64,000 nucleotides of DNA from Nocardiopsis sp. CNT312. Lineage in GTDB: Bacteria; Actinomycetota; Actinomycetes; Streptosporangiales; Streptosporangiaceae. Under the pieces are notes generated by a model, which saw nothing but the letters and a program-made list of their open reading frames with translations, was not told the DNA's origin and searched no databases. The stretch is taken from positions 11,497 to 75,496 of the forward strand of contig NZ_AZXF01000025.1 of the NCBI RefSeq assembly GCF_000515115.1, in the 5' to 3' direction. This document shows, one piece after another, positions 23,581-32,815 of this stretch; within the stretch, counting starts at the first letter, position 1; each line of letters starts with the position of its first letter. Both the position numbers and the translations under genes were made by a program.

Positions 23581-24531
23581 TCACCACTCGCCGGGCAGCG
23601 GTCCCCCGTACCAGTGCTCGATGAGGGTCCGGGCGATGGAGACCCGCCCGGGCAGCACGACCTCTCCGGAGTGTGCCGCCCGCGCAAGTCCCTCCCGGGT
23701 GAACCAGCGCGTCTCGGCGATCTCGTCATCGGTGGGCTCGGTCTCGGCGACCGCCCGCGCCGTGTAGCCCACCATCAGGCTGCGTGGGAACGGCCAGGGC
23801 TGCGAGGCCAGGTACCGCGGGTCCTCCACGACGACGCCCGCCTCCTCGGCCACCTCGCGGATCACCGCCTGCTCCAGCGACTCCCCCGCGTCGACGAAGC
23901 CGGCGAGGACGGAGAACCGGCCCTCGGGCCAGTGGGGGTTGTGGCCCAGCAGTGCCTCCTCGCGCCCGTCGCGCTCGCGGTGCACCAGCATGATCACCGC
24001 CGGGTCCGTACGCGGGAACTGCTGGACGTCCTCCCGTTCGCACACGCGCACGTGCCCGGCCGAGGCCATGGCGGTCGGGGAGCCGCAGCGCGGGCAGAAC
24101 CCGTGTGTGGCGTTCCAGTTGGCGAGCGCCACGGCCCGGGTGAGCAGCCCGGTGTCGCGGTCGCCCAGGATCGCGCCGATCTCGCGCAGGGACGCGGGAC
24201 GGGAGCCGTCTGCGGGGACGAGTTCCCCCTGGGAGCGGACGGCGAAGTAGGCGGTGCCGTCCTCGACTCCCAACAGGTACCGCTCGCCCTCCGGTGCCTC
24301 TTCCGGTCCGGTCAGCACGAGTTCGGGTGTGTCCCCGGTGGTGACGAGGGCACGCGACTGCTTGGCCAGGAGCGCCCGCCAGCCGTGGTGGGACGGGTCC
24401 CCGCCCTCCAGCGCCAAGACCCTGGTCCGGGGGTCCGCCCACGCCTGGCCCAGCCACGTGTCGTCCGCACGCAGGTGCCCCGCTGGGTCGACCGCGGAAC
24501 GGGACAGGCGGGGTGTGGGGTCGGCGTCCAT
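23581..24531 (-). CDS. nudC: NAD+ diphosphatase NudC
   Basis: A 316-residue NUDIX enzyme that splits NAD(H) into NMN(H) and AMP and can remove NAD caps from RNA. The NUDIX box GFVDAGESLEQAVIREVAEE then AGV is complete. The downstream SQPWPFPRSLM is the NudC-specific signature. The zinc ribbon is FCPRC...RVCERED: three of the four usual Cys are present and the fourth position is Glu, so zinc may be lost or bound differently. The start is ATG 24531. It is convergent with the ANTAR gene and divergent from the EF-hand gene. In Mycobacterium the homologue (Rv3199c) holds the same place next to uvrD2 and mycoredoxin. Confidence 0.92.
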   Translation of the reverse strand: MDADPTPRLSRSAVDPAGHLRADDTWLGQAWADPRTRVLALEGGDPSHHGWRALLAKQSRALVTTGDTPELVLTGPEEAPEGERYLLGVEDGTAYFAVRSQGELVPADGSRPASLREIGAILGDRDTGLLTRAVALANWNATHGFCPRCGSPTAMASAGHVRVCEREDVQQFPRTDPAVIMLVHRERDGREEALLGHNPHWPEGRFSVLAGFVDAGESLEQAVIREVAEEAGVVVEDPRYLASQPWPFPRSLMVGYTARAVAETEPTDDEIAETRWFTREGLARAAHSGEVVLPGRVSIARTLIEHWYGGPLPGEW

Positions 24532-24761
24532 GGGTCCTTCCGGGGTGTGCTCTGGCGGCCGCCGGGGACGGCCCTGCTCAAGGAGTAACACCCGTCGGTG
24601 CGCGGCGCATGCCCGGGGGTGTGCCAGCGGCTGTGAGGTGCGCTTCCCCGTCGTCCGCAGATGTGCGGTCGGCCCCACGCAACCGTTCCGGATGCGCGAG
24701 ACTCGAACGAGGACGGGGGCACAAGGATCCGAGCCCCCCTGCCCCGACGAGAGGAACACCC

Positions 24762-25313
24762 GTGCGCAGCAGCACCCCCTCCCCCGCGATCGCCGAGCGG
24801 TTCGGACGGCTCTTCGACGCCCTCGACACCGACAGGGACGAGGCCGTCACCTGGGACGACTACCAGCGCCTGGTCGACAGCTACATGAGCGGCTACGCGC
24901 TGGAGCCGGACGACCGCCGTGCCCAGGCCATCCACGCCTCCTACCAGATGCTGTGGCTGGAGCTGCTGCGCCACGGCACCCGGACCGGGACGCGCCTGGA
25001 CAAGGACTCCTTCGTCACGGCCATGCACCTGGCCTCCGAGGACCGCAGCCGGTTCAACATGACCGAGGGCGTGGCCGAGGCCGCCTTCGACCTCCTGGAC
25101 GCCGACGACGACGGCTCCATCAGCGAGGCCGAGTACACCGCCTACGCCAAGGTCCTCGGCGCCGCCGCCGAGAACGCGCTGGCCCGCTTCACGCAACTGG
25201 ACACCGACGGCGACGGCACCATCAGCCGCCGGGAGTTCGTCCTGTCCGCGCGCGAGTACCTGTTCGGCGAGGACACCGACGCGCCGGGCGGGTTCGTCTT
25301 CGGCGTCATCTGA
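24762..25313 (+). CDS. EF-hand calcium-binding protein (calerythrin-like)
   Basis: A 183-residue EF-hand protein of the calerythrin/CasA type known from Streptomyces and relatives. Three canonical calcium loops are seen: DTDRDEAVTWDD near residue 18, DADDDGSISEAE near 115 and DTDGDGTISRRE near 149. The second loop position near residue 75 is degenerate. The protein is soluble and probably a cytosolic calcium buffer or sensor. The start is GTG 24762; GAGAGG lies nine bases upstream. Its stop is only a few bases from the end of adnB on the other strand, so transcription of the two converges. Confidence 0.9.
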   Translation: MRSSTPSPAIAERFGRLFDALDTDRDEAVTWDDYQRLVDSYMSGYALEPDDRRAQAIHASYQMLWLELLRHGTRTGTRLDKDSFVTAMHLASEDRSRFNMTEGVAEAAFDLLDADDDGSISEAEYTAYAKVLGAAAENALARFTQLDTDGDGTISRREFVLSAREYLFGEDTDAPGGFVFGVI

Positions 25314-25317
25314 GGGC

Positions 25318-28300
25318 TCAGTCCGGTTCGGGGACCGAGTCGATGAGCGCGGCGAGGCCGTCCGCGTCGAGCAGGTCGGCGGGGCGGACGGTCTCACCGG
25401 CACGGACGTAGTGGAAGGCGGCGCGGACCTCCTCCAGCGGCACGCCCGCCAGGTCGGCCCAGGCGATCCGGTAGGCGGCCAGCTGCACGCCCACCGCGCG
25501 GCGCTCGGCCTCGGTGGAGGGCGGGTGACCGGTCTTCCAGTCGACCACGTCGTAGCGGCCCGTGGCGGCGTCGTGGAAGACCGCGTCCATGCGCCCCCGG
25601 ATGAGCCGGTCGCCGATGACCGTCTCGAAGGGCGTCTCCACCTCGACCGGGATCCGCGCGCCCCATGCGCTCTCCTCGAAGCGGCGCCGCAGCTCGGCCA
25701 GGTCATCGTCCTCTCCGGCCGTCTCGTCGGCCGCGCCGGGCAGCTCGTCCAGCAGCACGGCGTTGGCGCCGAACCGCCGCTCCAGCCAGGTGTGGAAGGC
25801 AGTGCCCCGGCGGGTGTGCGGGGCGGGCGGGCGGGGCAGCGGGCGGCGGATCTGCCGGGCGAGCGCGGAGGGGTCGCGGGCCAGCCACACCATGGACGAC
25901 ACCGACAGGTGGTCGGGCAGCTCCACCTGCACCGGCCCCTCGCTCCGAGCCTCCTCGGTGGCGCGGCGGTGGCCGAGGAGCAGCGCGGTGTCGCGCTCCC
26001 AGCCCTGGAGGCGTCGGCGCAGTCCGGCGGGGGCCGGTTCCCCCTCGACGGGGGCCTCCTTCGAGCGCAGGCGGTGCCTGGCGCGTTCCACGAGGGCGGC
26101 ACCCGCCAGGATCTCGGCGTGCCTGCGGGCTGGGGCGGGCGGCTCCTCCCCCGCTTCGGCGGCCCGTGCGGCCTCCTCCTCCGGGGCGGGCGGCCACACC
26201 GCGCTGTCGTCCTCGTCGTGGTGCGGGTTGGTCGCCTCCGGGTCCGGCGGCGGCGCCCAGTGGAGGACCCGGCCCGCCCCGGCACCGCACGCGTCGCGAA
26301 CCTCCTCCAGGAACACCGACGGGCCGCGCGGCGTACCTCCCGTGCGGCCCCACCAGTGACCGGTGCACAGCAGGGCGAAGGAGGCCCGGGTGACGGCCAC
26401 GTAGGCCAGCCGCCTCTCCTCCATGAGGTGGCGGGCCTCCTCGGCCTCCTTGAACGCGTCGATGTCCCTCTTGGCCACCCCCGCCAGTTCGGGCAGGCTC
26501 GCCCGGTCGCCGCGCAGCGGGTAGGGCAGGTGGTGTTCGGCCTTCACCCAGGCCAGCGCGTCCCTGGCCTTGGCGGGGAACAGCGGCGCCCTGGTTCCGC
26601 CGCTGAGTCCGGGCACGACCACCACGGGCCACTGGAGCCCCTTGGCGCCGTGCACGGTCATGAGTTTGACGCTGTCGGAGCCGCCGACGCGCTCGCCCGG
26701 GGCCAGCGCGCTCTCGTTCTCCTCTGCGGCGTTGAGGTAGCTGAGGAAGCCGCCCAAGGTGGGGTCCTCGCTGTTGCCGACGAAGCGGACCGCGTGGTCG
26801 ACGAAGGCGTCCAGGTCCGCGCGCGCCGACAGGGGTTCGCGCCCGCTGCGGGCGCCCACCTCGATGTCGAGTCCGAGCATGCGCTCGACCTCGGTGACCA
26901 GGTCCGGCAGGGGCTGGCCGAGCATCGTGCGCAGTGAGCGCAGCTCCTCCGCCAGACGGCCCAGGCGCTCGTACGCGGCCTCGGAGTAGTGCTCGGCGGG
27001 TCCGGGGTCGTCCACGGCGTCGACGAGGCTGCCGCTCTCGGCGGTCAGGTCCAGGACGGTGCGCCGCAGGAGGTCGTCGTCGGGGGTGTGCTCCGGTTCG
27101 TCGGCGGTGAGGTCGCGGCGGGTGTGCCGGGCGAGTTCGGCGGCCCGGCTGCCCAGGGCGGCGAGGTCGCGGGGGCCCAGCCGCCAGCGGGGGCCGGTGA
27201 GCAGCCGGGCGAGTTCGTTTCCGGCGGAGGCGTCGTGGACCACGCGCAGGGTGGCGATGATGTCGCGCACCTCGGGGACGAGCATGAGGCCGCCCAGTCC
27301 GACGACCTCCACGGGGATGCCGCGCGCCTCCAGTGCCTCGCGCAGGGGCGGGAACTGTGCCCGCTTGCGGCACAGGACGGCGATGTCGCCCGGGCCGACC
27401 CGGCCGTCAGCGCCGCCGCCGGACTCCCCGTCGGGCCAGGGCAGGAAGTCCGGCGCGATGTGGGAGCCGCCCGCCTGGCCCGGACTCGCCTCGACCAGTT
27501 CGCGCACCTGGTCGGCGATCCACTCCGCTTCCTCGGTCTCCGTGGCGAACAGGGCGCCGAGCACTGTGCCGCGCCCCTGGCGGGCCGGTCCCGGGTACAG
27601 GACGGGGACCTCGGGCGCCTCATCGCGCAGCGGTTCGGCGATGCGCTGGGCGGCGGCCAGGACACGCTCGCCGTTGCGGAAGCTGGTGGAGAGCAGCCGC
27701 ACCGGCGCGGGCCGCCCGGGGGCGACGGGGAAGTCGGTGGGGAAGCGGGTGAGATTGGCGGCGATCGCGCCCCGCCATCCGTAGATGGACTGGCAGGGGT
27801 CGCCGACGGCGGTCACGGCGTGGCCCTCGCCGAACAGGGCGCGCAACAGGACGAGCTGGGCGTGGCTGGTGTCCTGGTACTCGTCCAGGAGGACGACGCG
27901 GAACCGGCCGCGTTCGACGAGTCCCACCTCGGGGTGGTTCTCGGCGATGCGCGCGGCCAGGGCCATCTGGTCGCCGAAGTCCATGGCCTCGCGGACGTGC
28001 TTGGCGTGCTCGTAGCGCTCCACGAGCGGCAGGAGCTGTTCGCGGCGTCGCTGGGTGTCCGCGAGGTCGCGGGTGGCCTTGGCGGGCTTCTTGGGCAGCG
28101 CGTCCACCTGGGAGCGGATCCACGCGCCGATGCCGCGCACCCGGCCGGGGCTGCTCAGGTGGTCGGCGATCTGGCCGGACAGGTGCAGGACCCGCTGGGT
28201 GACGGTGTCGGCCCCGACGGTGATGAGGTCCATGGGGCCGTCGTAGGAGCCCACGACGCGGGAGGCCAGTTGCCAGGACTGGCCCTCGCTGAGCAGGCGG

Positions 28301-28749
28301 GAGGTGGGCTCGACCGCCTCGCGCAGGGCGTGGTCCCCGACGATCCTCCCGGCGTAGGCGTTGTAGGTGGACACGGTGGGTTCGCCGTCCAGGACCTCCT
28401 CGGGCAACTGCTCGGTGGCACGCAACTGGTCCAGGCGCTTGCGCACGCGCTCGGCGAGTTCGGCGGTGGCCTTGCGGGTGAAGGTCAGACCGAGGACCTG
28501 TTCGGGCCGCACGTGCCCGTTGGCGACCAGCCACACGACGCGGGAGGCCATGGTCTCGCTCTTGCCCGACCCCGCACCCGCGATGACGACGCCGGGTTCC
28601 AGGGGCGCGGAGATCACCGCGGACTGCTCCGGCGTGGGTTCGGGCTGGCCGAGCAGGCGCGCCAGTTCGGCCGGGGTCAGCCGGGGGAAGACGGGAGGCG
28701 CGTCCGCCTCGGCGGAGGGGGAGGGAGAGGGGAAAATGGTCTCAGACAT
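25318..28749 (-). CDS. adnB: AdnB-type helicase-nuclease subunit
   Basis: A 1143-residue UvrD-like motor fused to a RecB-type nuclease, matching AdnB of the mycobacterial AdnAB end-resection complex. Walker A GAGSGKS is at about residues 58-64 and Walker B LLDEYQDTSHAQ near 290. DPCQSIYGWRG and VMTVHGAKGLQWPVV-like motifs follow, with RLAYVAVTRASFAL as motif VI. The C-terminal nuclease has YDVVDWKTGHPPS, the metal-binding Asp-x-Lys. The start is ATG 28749, retained from an ancestral overlap with adnA. A 358-bp repeat insertion now separates it from adnA, and no good ribosome site remains before the ATG. The Mycobacterium homologue is Rv3201c. Confidence 0.92.
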   Translation of the reverse strand: MSETIFPSPSPSAEADAPPVFPRLTPAELARLLGQPEPTPEQSAVISAPLEPGVVIAGAGSGKSETMASRVVWLVANGHVRPEQVLGLTFTRKATAELAERVRKRLDQLRATEQLPEEVLDGEPTVSTYNAYAGRIVGDHALREAVEPTSRLLSEGQSWQLASRVVGSYDGPMDLITVGADTVTQRVLHLSGQIADHLSSPGRVRGIGAWIRSQVDALPKKPAKATRDLADTQRRREQLLPLVERYEHAKHVREAMDFGDQMALAARIAENHPEVGLVERGRFRVVLLDEYQDTSHAQLVLLRALFGEGHAVTAVGDPCQSIYGWRGAIAANLTRFPTDFPVAPGRPAPVRLLSTSFRNGERVLAAAQRIAEPLRDEAPEVPVLYPGPARQGRGTVLGALFATETEEAEWIADQVRELVEASPGQAGGSHIAPDFLPWPDGESGGGADGRVGPGDIAVLCRKRAQFPPLREALEARGIPVEVVGLGGLMLVPEVRDIIATLRVVHDASAGNELARLLTGPRWRLGPRDLAALGSRAAELARHTRRDLTADEPEHTPDDDLLRRTVLDLTAESGSLVDAVDDPGPAEHYSEAAYERLGRLAEELRSLRTMLGQPLPDLVTEVERMLGLDIEVGARSGREPLSARADLDAFVDHAVRFVGNSEDPTLGGFLSYLNAAEENESALAPGERVGGSDSVKLMTVHGAKGLQWPVVVVPGLSGGTRAPLFPAKARDALAWVKAEHHLPYPLRGDRASLPELAGVAKRDIDAFKEAEEARHLMEERRLAYVAVTRASFALLCTGHWWGRTGGTPRGPSVFLEEVRDACGAGAGRVLHWAPPPDPEATNPHHDEDDSAVWPPAPEEEAARAAEAGEEPPAPARRHAEILAGAALVERARHRLRSKEAPVEGEPAPAGLRRRLQGWERDTALLLGHRRATEEARSEGPVQVELPDHLSVSSMVWLARDPSALARQIRRPLPRPPAPHTRRGTAFHTWLERRFGANAVLLDELPGAADETAGEDDDLAELRRRFEESAWGARIPVEVETPFETVIGDRLIRGRMDAVFHDAATGRYDVVDWKTGHPPSTEAERRAVGVQLAAYRIAWADLAGVPLEEVRAAFHYVRAGETVRPADLLDADGLAALIDSVPEPD

Positions 28750-28753
28750 GGCG
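28741..28753. repeat. Left copy of 13-bp target-site duplication
   Basis: CTCAGACATGGCG on the plus strand, spanning the adnB start codon. The identical 13 bases recur at 29112-29124 across the adnA stop codon. Joining the two regenerates an ATGTCTGA overlap of adnA stop and adnB start, the arrangement expected of a tight operon. Confidence 0.8.
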
Positions 28754-29111
28754 GCTCTCAGAGTGGTGCCGGGGGACGGCGAGCGGGGAAGCGCGAGGGG
28801 CACACCGGCTTCTGCCAGACAAGCCGCGGCGAGGGACGAGCAGGAGCGGGGCTGCGGACGAAGGCCGCCGGTTGAGGGCGGTGGCGGGCGGGCGACGACG
28901 AAGAGGCCGGTTCCCCACGCCGCGAGCACCGTCCCGAGCCCCACCCGTCCGGCTGACAGGCAACGAACGGAAGCAACGCGAGCGGCGTACCGGTCTCTGC
29001 AGGAGGAGCCGCTGCCGCAGCGAGGAACGAGCAAGGCAGCAGCGACGACGAAGAGGCCGGTTCTCCACGCCGCGAGCACCGTCCCGAGCCTGCGAGGGAC
29101 CATAGACACAG
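28754..29111 (-). mobile_element. 358-bp insertion of two tandem repeat units between adnA and adnB
   Basis: The segment contains two diverged units. The clearest shared part is 28892-28940 against 29042-29090: 49 bases with one mismatch at a spacing of exactly 150 bases. Earlier parts also align, for example CACACCGG near 28801 against CGTACCGG near 28986, and GCGAGGGACGAGCAGG against GCGAGGAACGAGCAAGG. A related unit occurs at 47443-47638, so this is a dispersed family. The 13-bp duplication at both ends shows it was inserted. No transposase and no obvious terminal inverted repeats are present, so it must be mobilised in trans or spread by another process. I recognise no named family. Confidence 0.75.
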
Positions 29112-29124
29112 CTCAGACATGGCG
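29112..29124. repeat. Right copy of 13-bp target-site duplication
   Basis: Identical to 28741-28753 and overlapping the last codons and the stop of adnA. Its first C may belong to the element, because GACACAGC ends both this copy (29105-29112) and the related unit at 47631-47638; the true duplication is 12 or 13 bp. Confidence 0.8.
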
Positions 29125-32100
29125 TCCCTCGTCCTGTACGGGACAGCAGGCGCGGACGGCGCACGCTCCGCACCCCGCGTTGCGGATGGCCTGGAAGCGG
29201 GACCCGCCCATACCCGAGGCGACGTCACGGACCAGGTTCTCCGCCCAGGCGGGGTCGGGGTCCTCCCCGAGCGGGGGCTGGGGCTGTTCCCGCGCCTTGT
29301 GCGTGTAGGCGGCCGCTCCGACCTGAACGAGGCTGGCGCCGCCCGGTTCGCCCAGCCCGAGCTTGGCGAAGGCGCCCTTGAGCACCGCCATCTGGTAGAC
29401 GCCGAGCTGGGGGTGGCGGGTGAGGTCGTCGGCCTTGGTCCCACCGGTCTTGATGTCGACGACGACGGCGCGTCCGTCGCCGTCGCGTTCGAGGCGGTCG
29501 ACACGGCCGGTGATCTCGATCCCGCCCACGTCCACCGTGAACCCCTCCTCGGTGAGGACGAGTTCGCGGTCGTTGGCGGCGTCCCAGTCCATGAGCCTGC
29601 GGACCATCTCGTCGGCGCGTTCGCGCTGTTTGCCGGACTGCCAGGGCGCACCGAAGTCCAGGTCGGACCAGATCGCGTCCATGCCCGCACCGATCTCCTG
29701 CGCGGAGCTGCCCTGGGCGACCATGACGGCGATGGCGTGCACCACGGTGCCGAGCGCGGAGGCGGCGTCGCCTGAGGAGGCGCCCGCCGCGCGTTCGAGG
29801 AGCCATCGCAGCTGGCAGCGGGTGAAGCTCTCCACTTGGGAGGGGGAGACCCGGATGGTGTCCTCCTCCCCTGCCAGGGGAGCGTCGTCGGTGAAGGGGG
29901 TCAGCGCGTACCACTCGGCGGGATCCGCGCCGCGCACGCCCTCCTCGGCCAGGCGGGCCAGGTGTGCGGCGGCGGCCTCGCGCAGCGGTTCGGGTGCGGC
30001 GGGGTCGGTCACCACCGAGCGCAGGTCGGCCACGAGCGCGGGCAGGGACAACCAGCGCAGGCCGGTACTGACGGGTTCGGGGTCGCCCAGGCCCATCTCG
30101 CCGAGGAAGCGGGACGGGCGCTCGTCGGTGTCCTCGCCACCCACGGCGGTGACGACCAGGGTGTGCCGGGCACGGGTGAGCGCGACGTAGAACAGGCGCC
30201 GTTCCTCGTGCAGGAGTTTGGAGGCCAGGGCCGCGCCGGTGGAGTCGGCGGAGTGCGCATCGGCGTCGACGAGCTCCTCCACTCCGAGCAGCGACCCGCG
30301 CAGCCGCAGGTCGGGCCAGGTGCCCTCCTGGACCCCGGCGACCACGACCAGCCCCCACTCCAGGCCCTTGGAGCGGTGGGCGGTGAGGATGCGCACGGCC
30401 TCGCCGTCGGGTGCGCGGTCGGCGATGCTGTCGCCGGGGATCTCCTGTGCGGCGAGGTCCTCCAGGAACCCGGCGGGGGTGCCCGGGGGCAACCGGTCGC
30501 AGTAGCGCGCCGCGCTCTCGAACAGGGCGACCACGGCGTCCAGGTCGCGGTCGGCAGCGGCACCTCGGCGTCCGCCCGCCAGGCTGGCGCGCAGCAGGCG
30601 GTCGGCGAGCCCGCTGGCGCGCCACAGCTCCCACAGGACCTGTTCGGCGTCGGCGCCCTGGGCGTCGAGGGTGCGCACGGTGGCCAGTGCCTCGGCCACG
30701 CGCGTGGCGGGAGCGGCGATCTCGGGGTCGACGAGAGCGAGTTCGCGGGGGTCGCGCAGGGCGTCGGCGAGCAGTCGGGAGGCGGGGCGGTGGTCGCCGC
30801 CCTCGGTGGCGACCCGGTCCAGGTCCAGGCGCCGCAGGGCGCGCACCAGGCGCCGCAGCCGGACGGTGTCGGCCTCACCGAAGGGGCTGGTGAGCAGCTC
30901 GCGTGCGGCGTCGTCGTCGAGTCCGTCGGGGGACAGGCCGTGGCGGATGAGTTCGAGCAGGGGGCGGACCAGCGGTTCGGCGGCGATGGGCAGGTCGTCG
31001 GCGCCCACGGCGACGGGGACGGACGCCGCGGTCAGGGCGCGGCGCAGGGCCGGGAGCTGCCGTGTGGAGGAGCGCACCAGGACCGCCATGTGCGACCACG
31101 GGACGCCGTCGATCAGGTGCGCGCGGCGCAGGGTGTCGGCGATGACCGCGGCCTCCTGGGCGGCGCTGTCGGCCAGGAGGAGCCGGACCTGCCCTTCGGG
31201 GACGTTCTCGCCGGGCACCAGGTCGCGATGCTCGTTGACGCGTCCCCCGGCGGAGCGGACGGCGGGCAGGCGGCGGGTGGGGCCGCGGGAGGCTGCCAGC
31301 AGCGCGCTGCCGCTGCGGCGGCAGGTGCGCAGGGCCACGACCGGCGCTTCGGAGCGGTCGGCGGCGCGGAAGCGGTGCGGGAATTCGAGGATGTTGTCGA
31401 CCTCGGCGCCACGGAAGCCGTAGATGGACTGGTCGGGGTCGCCGACGGCGACGAGGTCACGGCCGTCGCCCGCCAGGGCGCGCAGGAGCTGTTCCTGGGC
31501 GGGGTCGGTGTCCTGGTACTCGTCGACGAACACGATCTCGCGGGCGGCGCGCTCGCGCTCCTGGAGTTCGGGGTCGGAGAGCATGTTGGCCGCGACCCGG
31601 ACCAGTTCGGCGTAGTTGAGCGTGGGGACGGGTGCGATGTCGAACCGGCCGGTGTAGCGGTCGAGGAACCCGGCGGCGGCCTCCCAGTCGTCACGGCCTC
31701 GCTCGCGGCCCAGCCGCTCCAGTTCGTCGGGGCCCAGGCCGCGTTCCTGGGCGCGCATGAGGAAGTCGCGCAGTTCCTCGGCGAACCCGCGGGTCTCCAG
31801 GGCGGGGCACAGCCGTTCGGGCCAGCCGCGGGCACCGTCGGCGGCCTCTCCGGCGAGCAGTTCGCGGACCTCCATGAGCTGCTCGGGTCCGGACAGCAGC
31901 CGGGGCGGCAGGTCGCCCATGTTCTGGAACTCGCGGCGGATGAGGGAGTAGGCGTAGCTGTGGAAGGTGAGGGCCAGGGGTTCGCGGGTGGTGCGGCGCA
32001 GGCGGGCGGTGATGCGTTCGCGCAGTTCCTGGGCGGCCTTGCGGCTGAAGGTGAGGACGAGGATGCGGGAGGGGTCCACCCCGCGGTGGTCCACCCGGTC

Positions 32101-32265
32101 CACCACCGCCTCCACGATGGTGGTGGTCTTGCCGGTCCCGGGACCGGCGAGCACGAGGAGGGGGCCGCCCGGGTGTTCGACGACGCGGCGCTGGTTGTCG
32201 TCCAGCACCGGCGGCGGCTGCGCCCGGTGGGCGCGCCGCACGAGTCGGTATCGGGCAAAGTCCAC
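29113..32265 (-). CDS. adnA: AdnA-type helicase-nuclease subunit
   Basis: A 1050-residue partner of AdnB with a UvrD-like motor and a RecB-type nuclease. Walker A GPGTGKTT is at about residues 41-48, Walker B FVDEYQDTDPAQEQ near 246, then DPDQSIYGFRG. LTAHRSKGLEWGLVVVAG and RRLFYVALTRARHTL are later motor motifs. The nuclease carries AVVVDIKTGGTKADDL. Cys in SFTRCQLRWLLERA and the C-terminal GCGACAVRACCP (C-x2-C-x5-C) fit an AddB-style Fe-S staple in the nuclease. The start is GTG 32265 with no clear ribosome site. In mycobacteria AdnA and AdnB form a heterodimer that resects double-strand breaks; the homologue is Rv3202c. The stop is at the repeat insertion. Confidence 0.92.
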   Translation of the reverse strand: MDFARYRLVRRAHRAQPPPVLDDNQRRVVEHPGGPLLVLAGPGTGKTTTIVEAVVDRVDHRGVDPSRILVLTFSRKAAQELRERITARLRRTTREPLALTFHSYAYSLIRREFQNMGDLPPRLLSGPEQLMEVRELLAGEAADGARGWPERLCPALETRGFAEELRDFLMRAQERGLGPDELERLGRERGRDDWEAAAGFLDRYTGRFDIAPVPTLNYAELVRVAANMLSDPELQERERAAREIVFVDEYQDTDPAQEQLLRALAGDGRDLVAVGDPDQSIYGFRGAEVDNILEFPHRFRAADRSEAPVVALRTCRRSGSALLAASRGPTRRLPAVRSAGGRVNEHRDLVPGENVPEGQVRLLLADSAAQEAAVIADTLRRAHLIDGVPWSHMAVLVRSSTRQLPALRRALTAASVPVAVGADDLPIAAEPLVRPLLELIRHGLSPDGLDDDAARELLTSPFGEADTVRLRRLVRALRRLDLDRVATEGGDHRPASRLLADALRDPRELALVDPEIAAPATRVAEALATVRTLDAQGADAEQVLWELWRASGLADRLLRASLAGGRRGAAADRDLDAVVALFESAARYCDRLPPGTPAGFLEDLAAQEIPGDSIADRAPDGEAVRILTAHRSKGLEWGLVVVAGVQEGTWPDLRLRGSLLGVEELVDADAHSADSTGAALASKLLHEERRLFYVALTRARHTLVVTAVGGEDTDERPSRFLGEMGLGDPEPVSTGLRWLSLPALVADLRSVVTDPAAPEPLREAAAAHLARLAEEGVRGADPAEWYALTPFTDDAPLAGEEDTIRVSPSQVESFTRCQLRWLLERAAGASSGDAASALGTVVHAIAVMVAQGSSAQEIGAGMDAIWSDLDFGAPWQSGKQRERADEMVRRLMDWDAANDRELVLTEEGFTVDVGGIEITGRVDRLERDGDGRAVVVDIKTGGTKADDLTRHPQLGVYQMAVLKGAFAKLGLGEPGGASLVQVGAAAYTHKAREQPQPPLGEDPDPAWAENLVRDVASGMGGSRFQAIRNAGCGACAVRACCPVQDEGRHV

Positions 32266-32354
32266 ACCAACAGTTCACCAGAAGGCAGAGACCTTCTCGG
32301 CCCGTTTCGTGTGTTCTCCGCCCTGGAACCGCTGCTGCTCGGGGGTCCGGGGAC

Positions 32355-32678
32355 TCAGGAAACGCCGTCCCAGCGGGCCTCGCGCATGTCCACACGGTCG
32401 CTTCCGGGGCGCATGGGGGTCCTCTCGGCCGCGTAGTGGGAGAGCGCTCTCACCTCGTTGCCGGAAGGAGGGCGGCCGTCGGCGCGCACCACGCGCCACC
32501 AGGGGACGCCGCCGCCCCACGCGGACATGACCGCGCCGACCTGCCGTGGACCGCCGCGGCCCACGTACTCGGCGACGTCGCCGTAGGACATGACGCGGCC
32601 GGGCGGGATCCGCTCGACCACGGACAGGACGTCGTCGGTGTACTCGTCGGGGCCGGAGGGGGCTTCGTCGTCGCGCAC
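32355..32678 (-). CDS. Alkyltransferase-like (ATL) protein
   Basis: A 107-residue protein of the MGMT C-terminal fold. RIPPGRVMSYGDVAEYVGRG and the recognition helix PRQVGAVMSAW are typical. Where O6-methylguanine methyltransferases have PCHRV, it reads PWWRVVRADG, so the acceptor Cys is Trp. It is therefore an alkyltransferase-like protein that binds O6-alkylguanine and flags it for nucleotide excision repair without removing the alkyl group. It lies just upstream of adnA on the same strand and may be in that operon. The start is GTG 32678. The same gene (Rv3204) is near adnAB in Mycobacterium. Confidence 0.9.
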   Translation of the reverse strand: MRDDEAPSGPDEYTDDVLSVVERIPPGRVMSYGDVAEYVGRGGPRQVGAVMSAWGGGVPWWRVVRADGRPPSGNEVRALSHYAAERTPMRPGSDRVDMREARWDGVS

Positions 32679-32815
32679 CCGCCCGAGGCTAGGCCATCGG
32701 CGGGGGCGCCGGGGCTCGGGGCAGGACGTGCCGGACCGCCTCCGCGTGCGCGGAGCTCGGACCGGGTAGGTCCCAGACCTGGAGGGGGAAGAGCCGGGGC
32801 CACACGGGAGGTGCC

